Positions 62,979-64,000 of a stretch of 64,000 bases of DNA are shown piece after piece. Numbering within the stretch: position 1 is the stretch's first letter; every line of letters starts with the position of its first letter. The stretch spans positions 3,534,001-3,598,000 of the forward strand of contig CBDEHK010000001.1 in NCBI GenBank assembly GCA_965238305.1, in the 5' to 3' direction. Source of the stretch: CBDCGJ01 sp965238305 (GTDB taxonomy: Bacteria; Pseudomonadota; Alphaproteobacteria; GCA-2731375). A model generated the notes under the pieces. The model did no database searches. It was not told the DNA's origin and saw only the letters and a program-made list of their open reading frames with translations. Position numbers and translations under genes: made by a program.

Positions 62979-64000
62979 CTATCGATAAGCGACTAAATCG
63001 CCACTGTCGGTCAATATATAAACGGTGCCATCGGCGACAACCGGCCCAATTTTCGCCGCACTGGATAAATCAAGCCGCCCCATCACCTCACCGGTATAGG
63101 GCGAAATAGTCACAGCATCGCCGGTCGAAGATACCAACAACAATTGATCGGAGGCGAGGACCGGTCCGGACCACTGAATGGGCCCTTCAAGATCTTCCGG
63201 ATCCTCGTAGCGTTCCAATTGTCGCACCCAGACAACCCGACCATCGGCGCGTGAAATGCAAATGACCTCGGCCTGAGTTGTTACCAGATAGATATATTCA
63301 CCGGCCAGCCAGGGGGTCTGAACACCACTGATATTACGAACCCAGGCGCGACGACCGCTACGCAGGTCAAAAGCGGCCATGCGTCCGGAATGACTTATCG
63401 CATAAACCCGATTACCATCAATCACCGGCAAGGCGCGGATGGCATTTATCGAAGAAAGCGGTGTTAACCCGCGAGTACGCACCAACTGATCGGCCCAAAT
63501 CGGTCGCCCATTTTCCACGCGTAAAGCGACGAGTTCGCCGGACGCATATGGTGCAATGACGATACCTCCCTGCACTGCCGGGCTGGAACTACCGATGATG
63601 CCGGTAATTTCGGGCAAACCCGTATAACGCCAAATCAAGCTACCGTCCTGCGCATTCAGGGTATGGAGTTGATTGTCGTGACTAATCACAAAAATTCGAC
63701 CGCCGGACACTGCAGGGGCGGAGCGAATGGGTGGCCCTAAGCGATAGCTCCATTTTTTTTCTCCGGATGCAGCATCGAGGGCATGTACTTCGCCATAACC
63801 GGTGCTGACATAAAGAACCTCGCCATAATAGGCCAGGCCACCGCCAATAACACCTTCGTCCTCATCTTCAGGAACAAGCGAGAGTTCCCAAATCGATCCG
63901 CCGTTTTGAGATTTGAGTGCGGACACTTTGGAGTTTGAATCCAACGTATAAACCCGACCGCCACCCGTTATCGGTGCCGCTAGCAATCGTTGAGTATCAC
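62979..64000 (-). CDS. bamB: Outer membrane assembly lipoprotein BamB-like (5-prime end beyond the window)
   Basis: The frame is open to the right edge, so the N-terminus and signal sequence are missing. The visible 340 residues hold repeated PQQ-type beta-propeller blades, for example GGRVYTLDSNSKVSALKSQNG, LYVSTGYGEVHALDAASGEK and IFVISHDNQLHTLNAQDGS. Such blades form the periplasmic WD40-like propeller that joins BamA. The C-terminal strand is VYILTDSGDLVAYR. Being directly upstream of der supports BamB over other PQQ propellers. Confidence 0.92.
   Translation of the reverse strand, partial: DTQRLLAAPITGGGRVYTLDSNSKVSALKSQNGGSIWELSLVPEDEDEGVIGGGLAYYGEVLYVSTGYGEVHALDAASGEKKWSYRLGPPIRSAPAVSGGRIFVISHDNQLHTLNAQDGSLIWRYTGLPEITGIIGSSSPAVQGGIVIAPYASGELVALRVENGRPIWADQLVRTRGLTPLSSINAIRALPVIDGNRVYAISHSGRMAAFDLRSGRRAWVRNISGVQTPWLAGEYIYLVTTQAEVICISRADGRVVWVRQLERYEDPEDLEGPIQWSGPVLASDQLLLVSSTGDAVTISPYTGEVMGRLDLSSAAKIGPVVADGTVYILTDSGDLVAYR

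Noticed and set aside
1..64000. tRNA, rRNA, CRISPR arrays, insertion sequences, phage genes, attachment sites.
   Set aside because: I examined the gaps between genes and saw no cloverleaf-like segment, repeat-spacer pattern, transposase, integrase or terminal inverted repeats.

Overview
The window is chromosomal DNA of an alphaproteobacterium with a moderate base composition. It carries about 54 protein genes packed on both strands. I see no rRNA, tRNA, CRISPR array, insertion sequence or prophage gene. The assignment rests on gene order as much as on sequence: carA-carB divergent from yqeY-dnaG-rpoD, lptF-lptG-lptD-surA-pdxA-rsmA, fabD-fabG-acpP-fabF-mltG, rpsF-rpsR-DUF2232-rplI-dnaB-alr-mlaE-mlaF-radA-cvpA-purF, and bamB-der are all familiar alphaproteobacterial neighbourhoods. 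A Rhodospirillales-like marine lineage is plausible, but the window does not prove it.

Region 1 (1-6.9 kb) is accessory: an ACAD10/11-like acyl-CoA dehydrogenase, a 16-strand-type porin, a small unknown membrane protein, an orphan membrane histidine kinase whose periplasmic sensor domain has a c-type haem motif (CLSCH), a METTL27-like methyltransferase and a long SDR oxidoreductase. Region 2 (6.9-16.7 kb) is core information and nucleotide metabolism: rpoD, dnaG, yqeY, carAB and greA. Region 3 (16.7-28.7 kb) is transport and catabolism: a complete PotDABC-type ABC importer, a single-chain indolepyruvate ferredoxin oxidoreductase, an N-carbamoyl-amino-acid-hydrolase-type amidase, a TSUP permease and a malonyl-CoA synthetase. 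Region 4 (28.8-34.1 kb) is mixed: a GT87-type membrane protein, a MalY-type C-S lyase, an unknown membrane protein, an ELM1-like protein, an Lrp-type regulator and the pol III chi subunit.

Region 5 (34.2-50.2 kb) is envelope and lipid biogenesis: pepA, LPS export (lptFG, lptD), SurA, PdxA, RsmA, Gmk, YicC, an SDR, MltG and the fatty-acid synthesis cluster. Region 6 (50.2-64 kb) is ribosomal proteins, the replicative helicase, alanine racemase, the MlaEF lipid transporter core, RadA continuous with CvpA, PurF, an SDR, Der, and a BamB that runs off the right edge.

I found no clearly new multi-gene system. The features most worth a second look are the RadA-CvpA continuous reading frame, the PotC-like permease with an extra membrane segment and a repeat-bearing charged tail, three DnaA-box-like motifs in an inverted repeat upstream of dnaB, the haem-motif orphan kinase, and a holC whose conserved N-terminus lies upstream of any standard start codon.
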